Source: a virus
Direction: 5' to 3' (one strand)
DNA length: 49,748 bases
Virus record (IMG/VR): IMGVR_UViG_3300027522_000006
Coordinates: 1 to 49,748 of that record
A program made the translations under genes and the position numbers. Under the pieces are notes generated by a model that had not been told where the DNA came from, searched no databases, and saw only the letters and a list, made by a program, of their open reading frames with translations. Below, piece by piece: positions 14,331 through 22,499 of this stretch. How positions within the stretch are numbered: position 1 is the stretch's first letter; each line of letters opens with the position of its first letter.

Positions 14331-14737
14331 TTCATCACCCCACCCTTTGCCATTTCCCAAACATTCAATACCTTGTGTGCTTTGTCTGCCGTCCAATCCA
14401 AAACCTCACCGTTTACCATGGCTGCTACGTGTCCGCTGTAGCTCACAATGTAGTGGCCTTTTGGATATACCTTGCCAATTGAACGGGCTGTGAATAGATT
14501 TCCCTTGTCTGTCTTAGGGTAGAATCTGCGAGTACCAATCCCTAGCTTATGGGCTGCGTTTAGTATCTGTGTATCGTAAACACCTTGGCCCTTTTTGCGC
14601 CCAAACACTTTAAGCGCGGCCCGTGCTTGTGGGTAGGTGACTTGACCAGCGATAGCCAAAGCCATGACGCTGCAGTCGCTTGTCTCCCCTAGTTTCTGGG
14701 ATGTCTTAAGTAGACGCTGGTATTTATTAATTGCCAT
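14327..14737 (-). CDS. Papain/C39-like cysteine-peptidase-fold early protein (tentative)
   Basis: A 136-residue protein. C22 sits at the start of a helix (ETSDCSVMALAIA), H103 in a strand (YIVSYSGHVAAM), and D114 in VLDWT. A Cys at a helix start, then a His in a strand, then Asp/Asn about 10 residues later is the papain-like arrangement seen in C39 and related small peptidases. Whether it cuts host protein, or only uses the fold to bind, cannot be said. It starts 5 bases after the upstream gene and overlaps the next. An early-expressed peptidase would suit host takeover. Confidence 0.55.
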   Translation of the reverse strand: MAINKYQRLLKTSQKLGETSDCSVMALAIAGQVTYPQARAALKVFGRKKGQGVYDTQILNAAHKLGIGTRRFYPKTDKGNLFTARSIGKVYPKGHYIVSYSGHVAAMVNGEVLDWTADKAHKVLNVWEMAKGGVMK

Positions 14738-14742
14738 GATGT

Positions 14743-14973
14743 TTATGCTCCTGCAGCTAGGCGTGCTAGCTTTTTTAGTATTTCATCTTTAAGAACTGTG
14801 TTTTCAATATCCTCAGCCACTACCCACTCGTTTCTACGCTGGTAAATTGCTGTAAGCGGTGCGCCTTGCTCTGATGCCTTGCGTTGCTCATTGCTGATAT
14901 AACTGGAAAAGCTGCCCAAATTGCGCCCCCATATGGCGATGCATTTATAGGCTGATGGTAGATAAATTTGCAT
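14743..14973 (-). CDS. Hypothetical early protein, 76 residues
   Basis: Starts MQIYLPSAYKCIAIWGRNLG and has a charged C-terminal helix (VLKDEILKKLARLAAGA). The start follows AAGGAACAAC, a good ribosome binding site. The protein looks small, soluble and alpha/beta; no motif is recognised. It lies between two other small early genes with short gaps, typical of the T7-type early region. Confidence 0.65.
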   Translation of the reverse strand: MQIYLPSAYKCIAIWGRNLGSFSSYISNEQRKASEQGAPLTAIYQRRNEWVVAEDIENTVLKDEILKKLARLAAGA

Positions 14974-14988
14974 GATGTTGTTCCTTGG

Positions 14989-15213
14989 TTATCGTTTGGC
15001 GTAGGCGCTTAAATTGGCTAGATATTTGGCAGGGTTTTTGTTTCGTTCCATGTTCCCCACCCATGCAGCAACACATGATTTGGTTGACGTGATACCGAGC
15101 CAAATTCCACGGGCACCGTTAGGGCCTGCAGTTATCCATTGCCCAACCTGCAGGGCTTCGCGCTCCGAATAGGTAGCGGCCCAAATGTCTACAGTTTTTT
15201 GATACTTTGCCAT
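14989..15213 (-). CDS. Hypothetical early protein, 74 residues
   Basis: Starts MAKYQKTVDIWAATYSERE, basic overall, with ARGIWLGITSTKSC and AAWVGNMERNKNP in the middle. AAAAGGAAG precedes the ATG at a suitable distance. No family is recognised. It is transcribed with the neighbours at 14743 and 14327; the hairpin at 15254-15273 separates it from the membrane peptide gene upstream. Confidence 0.65.
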   Translation of the reverse strand: MAKYQKTVDIWAATYSEREALQVGQWITAGPNGARGIWLGITSTKSCVAAWVGNMERNKNPAKYLANLSAYAKR

Positions 15214-15253
15214 GATGTTTACTTCCTTTTGTTGTGCTTGTTGAGGTCTACAT

Positions 15254-15273
15254 AAACGCCCTTCTAAGGCGCT
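15254..15273 (-). terminator. Weak terminator-like hairpin in the early region
   Basis: The minus strand reads GCGCCTTAGAAGGGCGTTT, a short stem with a small loop followed by three T. It resembles the stem at 14098-14122 and may be a processing or partial termination site between early genes. Confidence 0.45.
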
Positions 15274-15287
15274 TAAATTGAACCCAT

Positions 15288-15407
15288 CTAAGGCTTTGGA
15301 GTTGGTGCAAAGATGCAGACTAGGCCCCCTACAACGCCCCCTAGGACAATCAAACCAAGTACCGCTAAAAGTGGGTATGTGTGTGGCAAAAATGTGATGT
15401 GTTCCAT
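15288..15407 (-). CDS. Single-pass membrane peptide, 39 residues
   Basis: A short frame starting MEHITFLPHTYPLLAVLG and continuing with a glycine/valine-rich hydrophobic stretch to about residue 34, ending APTPKP. AGGGG lies about 11 bases before the ATG. One transmembrane helix is obvious. It sits between the GP88-like gene and the hairpin at 15254-15273. Function unknown; small membrane peptides are common in phage early regions. Confidence 0.55.
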   Translation of the reverse strand: MEHITFLPHTYPLLAVLGLIVLGGVVGGLVCIFAPTPKP

Positions 15408-15434
15408 GCTGTTAAATCCCCTGTATTGAAAGTA

Positions 15435-16181
15435 TTAGTGCTGTTTGTAGCTAACGTGTTGAACATCTGCAGACCAACAAGCGCGGCAATCTTGGCACCC
15501 GTCTTGTGTCTTTTCACTGGCAGGGCAAGCTTGACCGCGACCGCCATTGTCTGGAGTGTGGACGCCACTTGTAAGGCCCTTAAACTTGTTCTTTGACTGG
15601 TTCACCATGTCATCTGATAAACGGGTTACACAATTGGCAAGGCCTAGCAAAGGACGTGCAAGGATTGGTTCCTTTGTTGGTATCCAGTGCTTGACGTGTG
15701 GTGTCAGTTCAATGGCTGTCTTGATTAGTTGGACATATTCGGCACTAAACAAATCACCTGCGCTGTGCCACCTGAAATAAGTCTCTTTTTCCATGCAGAT
15801 AACAAAGGCAGCAAGCCACAAATAGTCTATGTGCTCAGATTCAAGGGCTAGCTTGATTAGGTCCCATCTGCGTTGCTTTGCCGTCTTAGCTGGTTGCATT
15901 CCATCGTGGCCCTTGACTGCATAACAATCAAAGCAAACGGTGCCTTTAATCAAGCTCAATTTGCCACCTCTAGGGCAGCTTTCACGGGCTGGTATAGCTA
16001 GGGTGAACGCTGGCATTTTGTTATTTTGTGATAGCCCGATAAAAGCACGGGCTTGCTTTAAGCCTCGCTTTGACCCTGTAATAAAGTCTATAGCATCCTT
16101 TTTGATTCCGCTGGTTGAATCTGCAAAAATCATGCAGGCCTTTGCAATGTCTGTCATGGTACTGGTTGCAATCATGTTCAT
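15435..16181 (-). CDS. GP88-family phage protein
   Basis: About 248 residues from the ATG giving MNMIATSTM, chosen because AAAAGGAATCACC precedes it, as before the next gene upstream; a frame opening at 16304 has no such site. Hallmarks of the GP88 family (named after mycobacteriophage L5 gp88) are visible: GTVCFDCYAVKG, then TYFRWHSAGDLFSAEYV, then a cysteine-rich C-terminus with CPASEK, CQDCRAC. The clustered cysteines suggest a metal or Fe-S site. The biochemical function of the family is not known to me. It is the largest early gene here and lies directly before the membrane peptide gene. Confidence 0.8.
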   Translation of the reverse strand: MNMIATSTMTDIAKACMIFADSTSGIKKDAIDFITGSKRGLKQARAFIGLSQNNKMPAFTLAIPARESCPRGGKLSLIKGTVCFDCYAVKGHDGMQPAKTAKQRRWDLIKLALESEHIDYLWLAAFVICMEKETYFRWHSAGDLFSAEYVQLIKTAIELTPHVKHWIPTKEPILARPLLGLANCVTRLSDDMVNQSKNKFKGLTSGVHTPDNGGRGQACPASEKTQDGCQDCRACWSADVQHVSYKQH

Positions 16182-16221
16182 GGTGGTGATTCCTTTTAAG
16201 TGTGTTGTTTGTGTGGGTTGC

Positions 16222-16662
16222 TTAAGACTGAGCACGTTTATAGAAGTCGGCACGGGCTTGTACAGTGTCCTTCTGACAATACCAACCGTGGTGAAACGCT
16301 CCATTAAAGAACTTCCACGTCACGTACTCACCACGCCAAACCGCAAGAACTACAGTGTCATGGCCATTTTGACCCATTGAAGTCAGGCACAAGATTGCAC
16401 CCATTGATTCTGCATGCTTCTGCATTTGACCAAACTCAGTGGCGGTGTCAGCTTCTTCAATGCTGGCAGCATGGACCAACCGAACCCAATCCTTAACATC
16501 TGCTATAGAGTTGTATTCTTGAGCGTCATTGCCGTCCATGTTAGTTACTCTATAGGTGCTCCAACGGATGGAATCAGAAACGATAAACTCAAGGCCTTTA
16601 TAATGGACCGTCACAGGACGTGGTGTGGATGCATTCAATTGTGTGATTGTAATTATGTTCAT
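16222..16662 (-). CDS. Hypothetical early protein, 146 residues
   Basis: Starts MNIITITQLNASTPRPVTVH after AAAAGGAATCAACACC, a strong site almost identical to that of the GP88-like gene. The product is acidic to neutral, alpha/beta, and ends with FFNGAFHHGWYC, ARADFYKR. I see no known motif; the histidine/tryptophan-rich C-terminal part might be a ligand site. It is second in the early cluster after the membrane protein at 16677. Confidence 0.7.
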   Translation of the reverse strand: MNIITITQLNASTPRPVTVHYKGLEFIVSDSIRWSTYRVTNMDGNDAQEYNSIADVKDWVRLVHAASIEEADTATEFGQMQKHAESMGAILCLTSMGQNGHDTVVLAVWRGEYVTWKFFNGAFHHGWYCQKDTVQARADFYKRAQS

Positions 16663-16676
16663 GGTGTTGATTCCTT

Positions 16677-16967
16677 TTATGCTGCAGCGTTGATTAAAAA
16701 TGGAGTGACTAACAAGCCAGCCATGCAGATGGTTGAAACAAAAACTGCAATGGTGATACCAAAGTTTATGCTGTCTTGCTTCAATGGCTTGTGGTTCAGG
16801 TTTAACTTGGTTCTAATCTTAAGCTGTCGTTTTGTCCTAGCTGCAATTCTGCCTTGAAGCTCCAGCCGCTTATCAATCATGCGGCTATCATATGGAGTGC
16901 AGACAGTGCCAGTGCTTAAAGGCATCTTAAGAGAGTGAGCAAACTGTAATTGGGTCATATCGTTCAT
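16677..16967 (-). CDS. Early protein with C-terminal membrane segment
   Basis: About 96 residues from the ATG giving MNDMTQLQFAHSL, preceded by AGGTAATAAC; a longer frame from 17030 would begin inside the early promoter and is rejected. The middle is very basic (GRIAARTKRQLKIRTKLNLN). A hydrophobic segment of about 25 residues from FGITIAVFVSTICMAGLL to PFLI is near the C-terminus. It is the first gene after the host-type promoter at 17034-17061, so probably the first phage product made. Function unknown. Confidence 0.68.
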   Translation of the reverse strand: MNDMTQLQFAHSLKMPLSTGTVCTPYDSRMIDKRLELQGRIAARTKRQLKIRTKLNLNHKPLKQDSINFGITIAVFVSTICMAGLLVTPFLINAAA

Positions 16968-17033
16968 TTTGTTATTACCTATATAAGTGGGTTGGTCCGA
17001 TTCAGCACTGCAGCCGCCTCGGTACTGCAACTA

Positions 17034-17061
17034 ACTATAGTGAATGGTTTGAGGATTGCAA
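17034..17061 (-). promoter_or_regulatory. Candidate host sigma70-type early promoter
   Basis: On the minus strand TTGCAA (17056-17061) and TATAGT (17034-17039) are separated by 16 bases, close to the TTGACA/TATAAT consensus. It lies about 70 bases before the first early gene. A second -35-like TTGACA is at 17090-17095 without a good -10. This is where T7-like phages carry their strong early host promoters. Confidence 0.55.
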
Positions 17062-17106
17062 CTTATTTCGATGCTGAACTGCAAATAAGTGTCAAATAAA
17101 CCTAAT

Positions 17107-17276
17107 TCAATAGGGAATCAATAGGATGTTGGTAGATGTTGGTGGATGTTTGGAGTTCAGTTGGAGTTCAATAGGTTGTCAATAGGTTGTTCAATGAGAA
17201 AAACAAAAACGGAAAAGTGTAAGTAGATGGAGAAAACAGACAGCACCATTATAGATAGTCAATAGGACCTCAATAG
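17107..17276. repeat. Phased TCAATAG heptamer array
   Basis: TCAATAG occurs at 17107, 17118, 17168, 17179, 17259 and 17270, with a variant TCAATGA at 17191. Within each pair the spacing is exactly 11 bases. T7 has arrays of a different heptamer (CCTAAAG) next to its terminal repeats, so this may be the functional counterpart near the packaging ends. Confidence 0.7.
17125..17153. repeat. Three 10-base GATGTTGGT-type tandem repeats
   Basis: GATGTTGGT, AGATGTTGGT and GGATGTTTGG follow each other at a 10-base period, between two TCAATAG pairs. A protein-binding site or replication slippage are both possible. Confidence 0.65.
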
Positions 17277-17542
17277 ATAGCCAATTGAACCCTTTATAAT
17301 GGCAATAAAGGCTGGTTACCTCTTATTGATTCAGCCATGGCAGGCCCTGCAGAGCCATTAGGAAAATGATTAGGACAAATGAAAGAGTCTTGACTTGTCT
17401 TTTGATAGGGCCAAGGGGGATTTCGGGCCGTCCCTATACGTAATTGGGGCCTCATAGTTTTTCGCCAAAACAAAAGTTGGAACATCCCAAAGAACTCATG
17501 CGGAACATCCCATAGACATCAAGTAGAAATCAAATAGCACAC

Positions 17543-17578
17543 ACATAAAGGATATCTTGAGGAGCTACATAAAGGATA
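17543..17578. repeat. 12-base direct repeat ACATAAAGGATA, two copies
   Basis: Copies at 17543-17554 and 17567-17578, 24 bases apart, lie about 115 bases from the phage promoter at the genome end. Role unknown. Confidence 0.6.
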
Positions 17579-17689
17579 GCTGTCGGACTATACCAAGAGA
17601 ATGTTAGAGATGAACTCAGAGCTATGGTGTTGTAGATTAATACCTCAAACATCATATCTCAGAGATTAGTCCATCCCCTTCTCAGGGGT

Positions 17690-17732
17690 TCCCCCTTAGT
17701 GCAACCTTTGATATTAAGTTTTTACTAATATA
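17690..17732 (-). promoter_or_regulatory. Phage RNAP promoter at the genome end (T7 phi-OR-like)
   Basis: The minus strand reads TATCAAAGGTTGCACTAAGG, with upstream AT-rich TATTAGTAAAAACTTAA. It is nearly the same as the promoter upstream of RNAP (11709-11749). It lies just after the terminase stop and points into the gene-free genome end. T7 phi-OR has this position and serves replication and concatemer processing. Confidence 0.75.
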
Positions 17733-17746
17733 GTCCACAACGCTGA

Positions 17747-19408
17747 TTACATCCACGTCACAGCCCTAGGTTTCTGTCCTACAGCTTGGTCCATGAACTT
17801 CTCAATCTCTCTAGAGAAAGCTTCAGCCTTCTGAATGCTAGCCATCGACTCACTATCAGCGTCCATCTGTTCAGTCCAGTAGGCAACAGCCATAGCCAGA
17901 GCATCCAAGCGGTCATCATGAATGATTGCGCCTCTATCTCTGGTAAGTCTGGTCATCTGGTAGAACAAACTGTAAGCAGGTTCAGGAGCACTGTCATAGT
18001 CTTCCTTAATGAGCTTCTCATCGACTACCAAACGGTGCTGCATCATCACAGGCTCAAGGGTATCTATCATCCTCAACTCCTTCTGAGTGGAGTGACGGAC
18101 TTCTTCTATAGCTACCTTGTGAATCCTATTGAGGATGGGTGTAAGTAACTTCACATACATACCATCACCGAAGTTAGACTCGACAATAATCATGTTCACA
18201 GACTCTTGCTTAGCGACTGTAGCTAGATTGGTCAACGTCTTGTCTGAGTAGCCTCCTGTGAAGCCACCTATACGAGTGACATACAGGTAACCATTCAACA
18301 TCTTCACAACAGCATAGGCTGTCTCATCCTTACCACGACCAGATGGGTCAATGGACATAACTGAACCTTGGAAGTCCAACATGTCATCAGACATCCACAT
18401 AGGACGATAGAACTTATCACCTGTGAATCCAACGATAGGGACATCTTGTACTATCTGAGAAGGTCCAGAGGCCCACGCTAGGTCAGCCCACCCCTTCTTA
18501 GGGTTCAATGCAGTCACCATCAAATCTGCTAGCTTCAGAGGGTACTTATCAGCATCTGCTAATGTAGTATCCAACATGAATTGTAGAGCAAATCCAGCCT
18601 TACCATAGGAAGCTTCACGCTCCATCAGGTCTTCTTTGGTGAATCGTTGAGGCTCAGTAGGAGCACCCCCCTGGTTCTCTCTACGGAGGTCTATGAAGGG
18701 AGCTAATCTGCCTTGATACATTGAGGCCTGTTTGTCTGTGGGGTACCTAGCAGGCCACACACGTATCTCATAGCCACGTTCTGGCAGGAGGTTGTATATG
18801 GACATCTCTGTCTGAGGTGTACCAAGATAAATCACACGACCATTAGGCTTTAGAACAGCATCAAACTCTTTGATAGCTTCAGATAACTTGTCTCTCATAG
18901 TCTGAGTAGCGGAGTTGTTTGTAACTTCCACGTCATCTGCGATTATTGTCTGAGCGCGTGAACCTGTAAGCTGACCTGAGATGCCCACTGACTTAACTGA
19001 AGGGGAATGGTCGGGTAAGCTAGGCCCAACATCAAAAGCAATGACAGAATCACGCTGACCATTTTTAGTTCTAAGGTGGGCGAGTAGTTCAATTTCATTG
19101 ATAAGTCTTTTAGTAAATGTTGAGAAGGCATCAGCACGTTCTTTGGAGGCTGATACAACGAGAATCTTGTGTTGAGGGTCACAATATAACAACCACACCA
19201 CATAGGCTGAAGTTATCCATGACTTACCGATGCCACGGAATGCTTCAATGACACAACGTCTAGGCCCCATTTGGAGGTAGCTTCCCATGTCGTACTGGAT
19301 TGGGGTAGGGTCTGGGAGATTCAGGGTGTGCCATACAATCCATAAGAATTTACGGAAGTCTTGTTTGATAGGGTCGTCTACTACCAACTGAGTGGAGGGT
19401 TGTGCCAT
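17747..19408 (-). CDS. Terminase large subunit, T7 gp19-like
   Basis: A 553-residue packaging motor with ATPase and nuclease. The ATPase A-motif is EAFRGIGKS at 55-63. The acidic Walker B is IIADDVE around D158-D159, and the coupling motif YLGTPQT is at 194-200. The nuclease domain has SIDPSGRGKDETAY with its metal-binding Asp, and IVESNFGDG and DDRLDALAMA further on. The length is close to T7 gp19 (586). The gene follows the small terminase by 7 bases and is last before the genome-end region, as in T7. Confidence 0.96.
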   Translation of the reverse strand: MAQPSTQLVVDDPIKQDFRKFLWIVWHTLNLPDPTPIQYDMGSYLQMGPRRCVIEAFRGIGKSWITSAYVVWLLYCDPQHKILVVSASKERADAFSTFTKRLINEIELLAHLRTKNGQRDSVIAFDVGPSLPDHSPSVKSVGISGQLTGSRAQTIIADDVEVTNNSATQTMRDKLSEAIKEFDAVLKPNGRVIYLGTPQTEMSIYNLLPERGYEIRVWPARYPTDKQASMYQGRLAPFIDLRRENQGGAPTEPQRFTKEDLMEREASYGKAGFALQFMLDTTLADADKYPLKLADLMVTALNPKKGWADLAWASGPSQIVQDVPIVGFTGDKFYRPMWMSDDMLDFQGSVMSIDPSGRGKDETAYAVVKMLNGYLYVTRIGGFTGGYSDKTLTNLATVAKQESVNMIIVESNFGDGMYVKLLTPILNRIHKVAIEEVRHSTQKELRMIDTLEPVMMQHRLVVDEKLIKEDYDSAPEPAYSLFYQMTRLTRDRGAIIHDDRLDALAMAVAYWTEQMDADSESMASIQKAEAFSREIEKFMDQAVGQKPRAVTWM

Positions 19409-19415
19409 GTGTTAC

Positions 19416-19646
19416 CTAGTGTCTGGGGAGTTCATCTTCACTGAAGTCAGGAAGAGCATGAATAAGATTGTCCAAAGGGTTGCCTTGGGTCGGTACACCA
19501 TCAATGCCGTTGTCCTTGAGGAACTGACGGGCTACGTTGAGGATGCTTGCAGATGTATCACCAGCCTGTACTTGACCTAGCAGTTGTGTAGCTAGTTCAG
19601 CGTGAAGGTCTGCCATGATTTCTTCTAAGCGGTTGCTTGTGCTCAT
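19416..19646 (-). CDS. Terminase small subunit, T7 gp18-like
   Basis: A 76-residue protein (T7 gp18 has 89) directly before the large terminase. The pattern LHAELATQLLGQVQAGDTSA, SILNVARQFLKDNGI and an acidic tail DFSEDELPRH is typical of gp18-type small terminases, which recognise concatemer DNA for packaging. Its start overlaps the holin stop by 4 bases. The assignment rests on pattern and position. Confidence 0.88.
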   Translation of the reverse strand: MSTSNRLEEIMADLHAELATQLLGQVQAGDTSASILNVARQFLKDNGIDGVPTQGNPLDNLIHALPDFSEDELPRH

Positions 19647-20038
19647 GATGTAAGTCCTTTAGCTTTCTCATAACTGCGTAGTCCACCTAATCCTAGGAGG
19701 GACATTACAAGTGTTGAGAGTTCTGCTGCTTGAATAGAGGGTAGTTCTGCTGGAAGTGCATAGAATGCGTTGATAAGTCCAGCAAAGGGGAGGATAAGGA
19801 ACTGGTAACCAAGACCAATTGCACATACCCACCCTATCGCAGGCCTCCACCCAGCAACGAACACGGAGCTATGTTTAGCACCTTCGATGTTTGCCATCGC
19901 TTGTAAGTTGTGGGGTTTTTGGAGGAGTTCAGTTATCTTTAGAGTGGCATTCGCCTTCTCTTCATCAGATGTGAACAGGTCATCAAGACCTTCCATGACA
20001 CTCCCTGCAATCCCAGCGAAGGGGTTGAGAGATGCCAT
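19643..20038 (-). CDS. Holin, 3TM (GTA-type) family
   Basis: A 131-residue membrane protein of the 3TM holin family: an N-terminal NPFAGIAGSVMEGLDDL, a charged segment with EEKANATLKITELLQ, then SVFVAGWRPAIGWVCAIGLG and two further hydrophobic segments, ending in LLGLGGLRSYEKAKG. Holins of this family form the inner-membrane lesion that lets the endolysin out. The amidase at 7324 (or its copy at 47956) is the probable partner. It lies between the XhlA-like gene and the small terminase. Confidence 0.88.
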   Translation of the reverse strand: MASLNPFAGIAGSVMEGLDDLFTSDEEKANATLKITELLQKPHNLQAMANIEGAKHSSVFVAGWRPAIGWVCAIGLGYQFLILPFAGLINAFYALPAELPSIQAAELSTLVMSLLGLGGLRSYEKAKGLTS

Positions 20039-20055
20039 GATATTTTCCTAGTTTG

Positions 20056-20283
20056 TTAAAGTGCTGCTAGTTTAAGCGCACCCATGATTCCTAATTGGTC
20101 TGCAAACACAACTGCGCCTGCACCCACAGCAATCCATTTGATTTGCTTGAGAGTCATAGTGATTATTTCAAGAGTTGTCTTTAAGTCAGTGGAGGTTTGC
20201 TTGAGGATAGAGATTTCATTCTCATGACCGTCCACTCTCCACTCTATTTTAGTGAGCCTTTCGTTATACTGCTCCATTACCAT
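20056..20283 (-). CDS. XhlA-like membrane protein of the lysis cassette
   Basis: About 75 residues (or 73 from the second ATG) with a charged coiled-coil part, YNERLTKIEWRVDGHENEIS, then a C-terminal transmembrane segment KWIAVGAGAVVFADQLG. This matches the small XhlA-type haemolysin/lysis proteins often found next to holins. The start lies inside the end of the 53-residue gene (20264-20425). It probably assists lysis; an Rz-like function is less likely because no signal anchor is at the N-terminus. Confidence 0.75.
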   Translation of the reverse strand: MVMEQYNERLTKIEWRVDGHENEISILKQTSTDLKTTLEIITMTLKQIKWIAVGAGAVVFADQLGIMGALKLAAL

Positions 20284-20425
20284 CCCCGTAAGTTGTGCCT
20301 GACTCAGGCTGCTTCATTAATACAGCAGGAAGTGTAGGGACTTCAGAGGCTAAGGGCGTAAACCCCCAGCCCCAATCAAGTCCGACCTCCTCTGTGGCTG
20401 GTACAATCCATTCAAAGTCTGTCAT
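20264..20425 (-). CDS. Conserved-position 53-residue protein, tryptophan-rich
   Basis: A short frame starting MTDFEWIVPATEEVGLDWGW and ending in GDGNGAV. Its ATG overlaps the stop of the gene upstream as ATGA, and its end overlaps the start of the XhlA-like gene by 20 bases. It therefore fills the only gap in a tightly packed region. It has no membrane segment. Small proteins before the holin occur in several T7-like phages; the function is unknown. Confidence 0.7.
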   Translation of the reverse strand: MTDFEWIVPATEEVGLDWGWGFTPLASEVPTLPAVLMKQPESGTTYGDGNGAV

Positions 20426-20967
20426 GTTTCTACATACTCATCATCAGGGAAACCATCCCATCCCCAAGGGGTCCGATAGCACATACCATCTTCATCATCA
20501 GGCATACGTGTTCCACCCATAGCTAGGATAAACTTAACCATGTTGTCACCACGGGGATGAAGGATGATGCGCTGGATGCCTGTAGGCTTCATGAGTTCTT
20601 CTACCACTGAATTACTTGGAGGAGCATAAGCCCACGCCAAGGAGCCAGAAGCATCAGGACCAAAGAAGCTTAAGACAACATCGAAAGTTCCTTGAGCATC
20701 TACAGTCCCACTCTGTACCATTAACAATACATCTGTGCCTACTTCTCGCAATTCAAATACAACTGCTGTCTTGAACATTTCATGGAGTCTATTTTTTAAA
20801 GTGTTCTTAACATGGAACCCTTTATATATCCCGTCTTGAGCAACACCTTCACTGTCAAGAGGGATACTTGTGCCTAGGTTACCTTCAAGGATGTACGGCT
20901 CACTAGAGGCATACAACACATCAAAGTCACTGTCGGATATCGCTGTTATTAATTTTGAATACATCAT
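20422..20967 (-). CDS. Putative tail-associated protein, 181 residues
   Basis: Starts at the ATG giving MMYSKLITAISDSDFDVLY, which overlaps the previous stop; a longer frame from 21030 runs against the preceding gene. The product is acidic with alternating beta-strand-like stretches, including the central GTFDVVLSFFGPDASG and a C-terminal MCYRTPWGWDGFPDDEY. No family is recognised. As the last gene of the fibre block it may be a fibre tip, chaperone or attachment protein. Confidence 0.65.
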   Translation of the reverse strand: MMYSKLITAISDSDFDVLYASSEPYILEGNLGTSIPLDSEGVAQDGIYKGFHVKNTLKNRLHEMFKTAVVFELREVGTDVLLMVQSGTVDAQGTFDVVLSFFGPDASGSLAWAYAPPSNSVVEELMKPTGIQRIILHPRGDNMVKFILAMGGTRMPDDEDGMCYRTPWGWDGFPDDEYVET

Positions 20968-21503
20968 GATATTGTCACCGTTGAGGAGCCTCCCGTTAGT
21001 ATGCTTCCCATCGAACAGTCCCACTTCCACTGCGTTATTGGAGTGTTAGTTCCTGTGGACATTTCTGTACCTGAAAAATAATAGGAACCATTACCCACCG
21101 TGAAAGTCGTACCGTCAAGAGTTATGGAACTAATAAAGTTCTCAGGGTGGTTACCTGCGATTATGAATACGAAGTACCCTTGACCCGCATTATTAGCACT
21201 CGCAGCCCAGTGGCGTGTTGATATGTTATCTATACGCTGACCTTTGAAGGTGGTAGGGCTGACTGAACCGTGGTTACTTCCAATAGCGTAGTTGTCCATA
21301 TTCAGGGATTGGTCCCATCGGAAGTAACCTCGCTGGTCGTTGTCACCCATCATCTTGTCACCGCGCAGTGCAGCATAAGCATTCTGAGTTGTTAAGGTGG
21401 TGGCTGCTGTGTAAATCAAAGAGCCATTAAGTCTGACCTCACTGACTGTAACACCATTGAAATTCACAGTTGCCAAGTTACCGAAAGCAATTGATTGACT
21501 CAT
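20964..21503 (-). CDS. Putative tail fibre/adhesin component, 179 residues
   Basis: Starts MSQSIAFGNLATVNFNGVTV after AAGGAGGCAAT, a very strong site. The first 40 residues, VSEVRLNGSLIY, resemble the small repeat seen in phage fibre proteins that carry a beta-strand linker. The rest is rich in G, N, S and T (TFTVGNGSYYFSGTEMS) with an all-beta look. It lies between the collagen-like protein and the 181-residue protein. A receptor-binding head domain is likely but not proven. Confidence 0.65.
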   Translation of the reverse strand: MSQSIAFGNLATVNFNGVTVSEVRLNGSLIYTAATTLTTQNAYAALRGDKMMGDNDQRGYFRWDQSLNMDNYAIGSNHGSVSPTTFKGQRIDNISTRHWAASANNAGQGYFVFIIAGNHPENFISSITLDGTTFTVGNGSYYFSGTEMSTGTNTPITQWKWDCSMGSILTGGSSTVTIS

Positions 21504-21512
21504 ATTGCCTCC

Positions 21513-22498
<986 letters not shown>

Positions 22499-22499
<1 letters not shown>

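Larger units (their letters stand above)
17062..17689. other. Gene-free genome-end region
   Basis: About 630 bases between the early genes and the terminase end hold no convincing gene. In T7-like genomes this is where the terminal repeat and concatemer junction lie. It contains the TCAATAG and GATGTTGGT repeats described separately, and a 12-base repeat ACATAAAGGATA at 17543 and 17567 (24 bases apart). The packaging cut sites cannot be placed from sequence alone. The region is continuous between terminase and early genes, so the source DNA was concatemeric, circular or integrated, or the ends were joined in assembly. Confidence 0.65.

Noticed and set aside
15300-15325. A further phage promoter (GGTGCAAAG on the plus strand)
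   Set aside because: Only a few bases match the core, the GGTT or AATT part is missing, and it lies inside the small membrane peptide gene.
15365-15568. A 67-codon minus-strand frame overlapping the GP88-like gene end
   Set aside because: It lies in another frame inside the cysteine-rich end of the GP88 gene and has no ribosome binding site; the 39-residue membrane frame at 15288-15407 is the better call.
17248-17276. Second host promoter with a perfect TATAAT (17248-17253)
   Set aside because: No acceptable -35 box at 15-18 bases; the surrounding TCAATAG repeats account for the AT-rich pattern. It remains possible but I do not list it.
17294-17485. Open frame of 63 codons on the minus strand in the genome-end region
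   Set aside because: It has no ribosome binding site, its composition is unlike a protein (many P, W and R), and it lies among repeats in a region expected to be non-coding.
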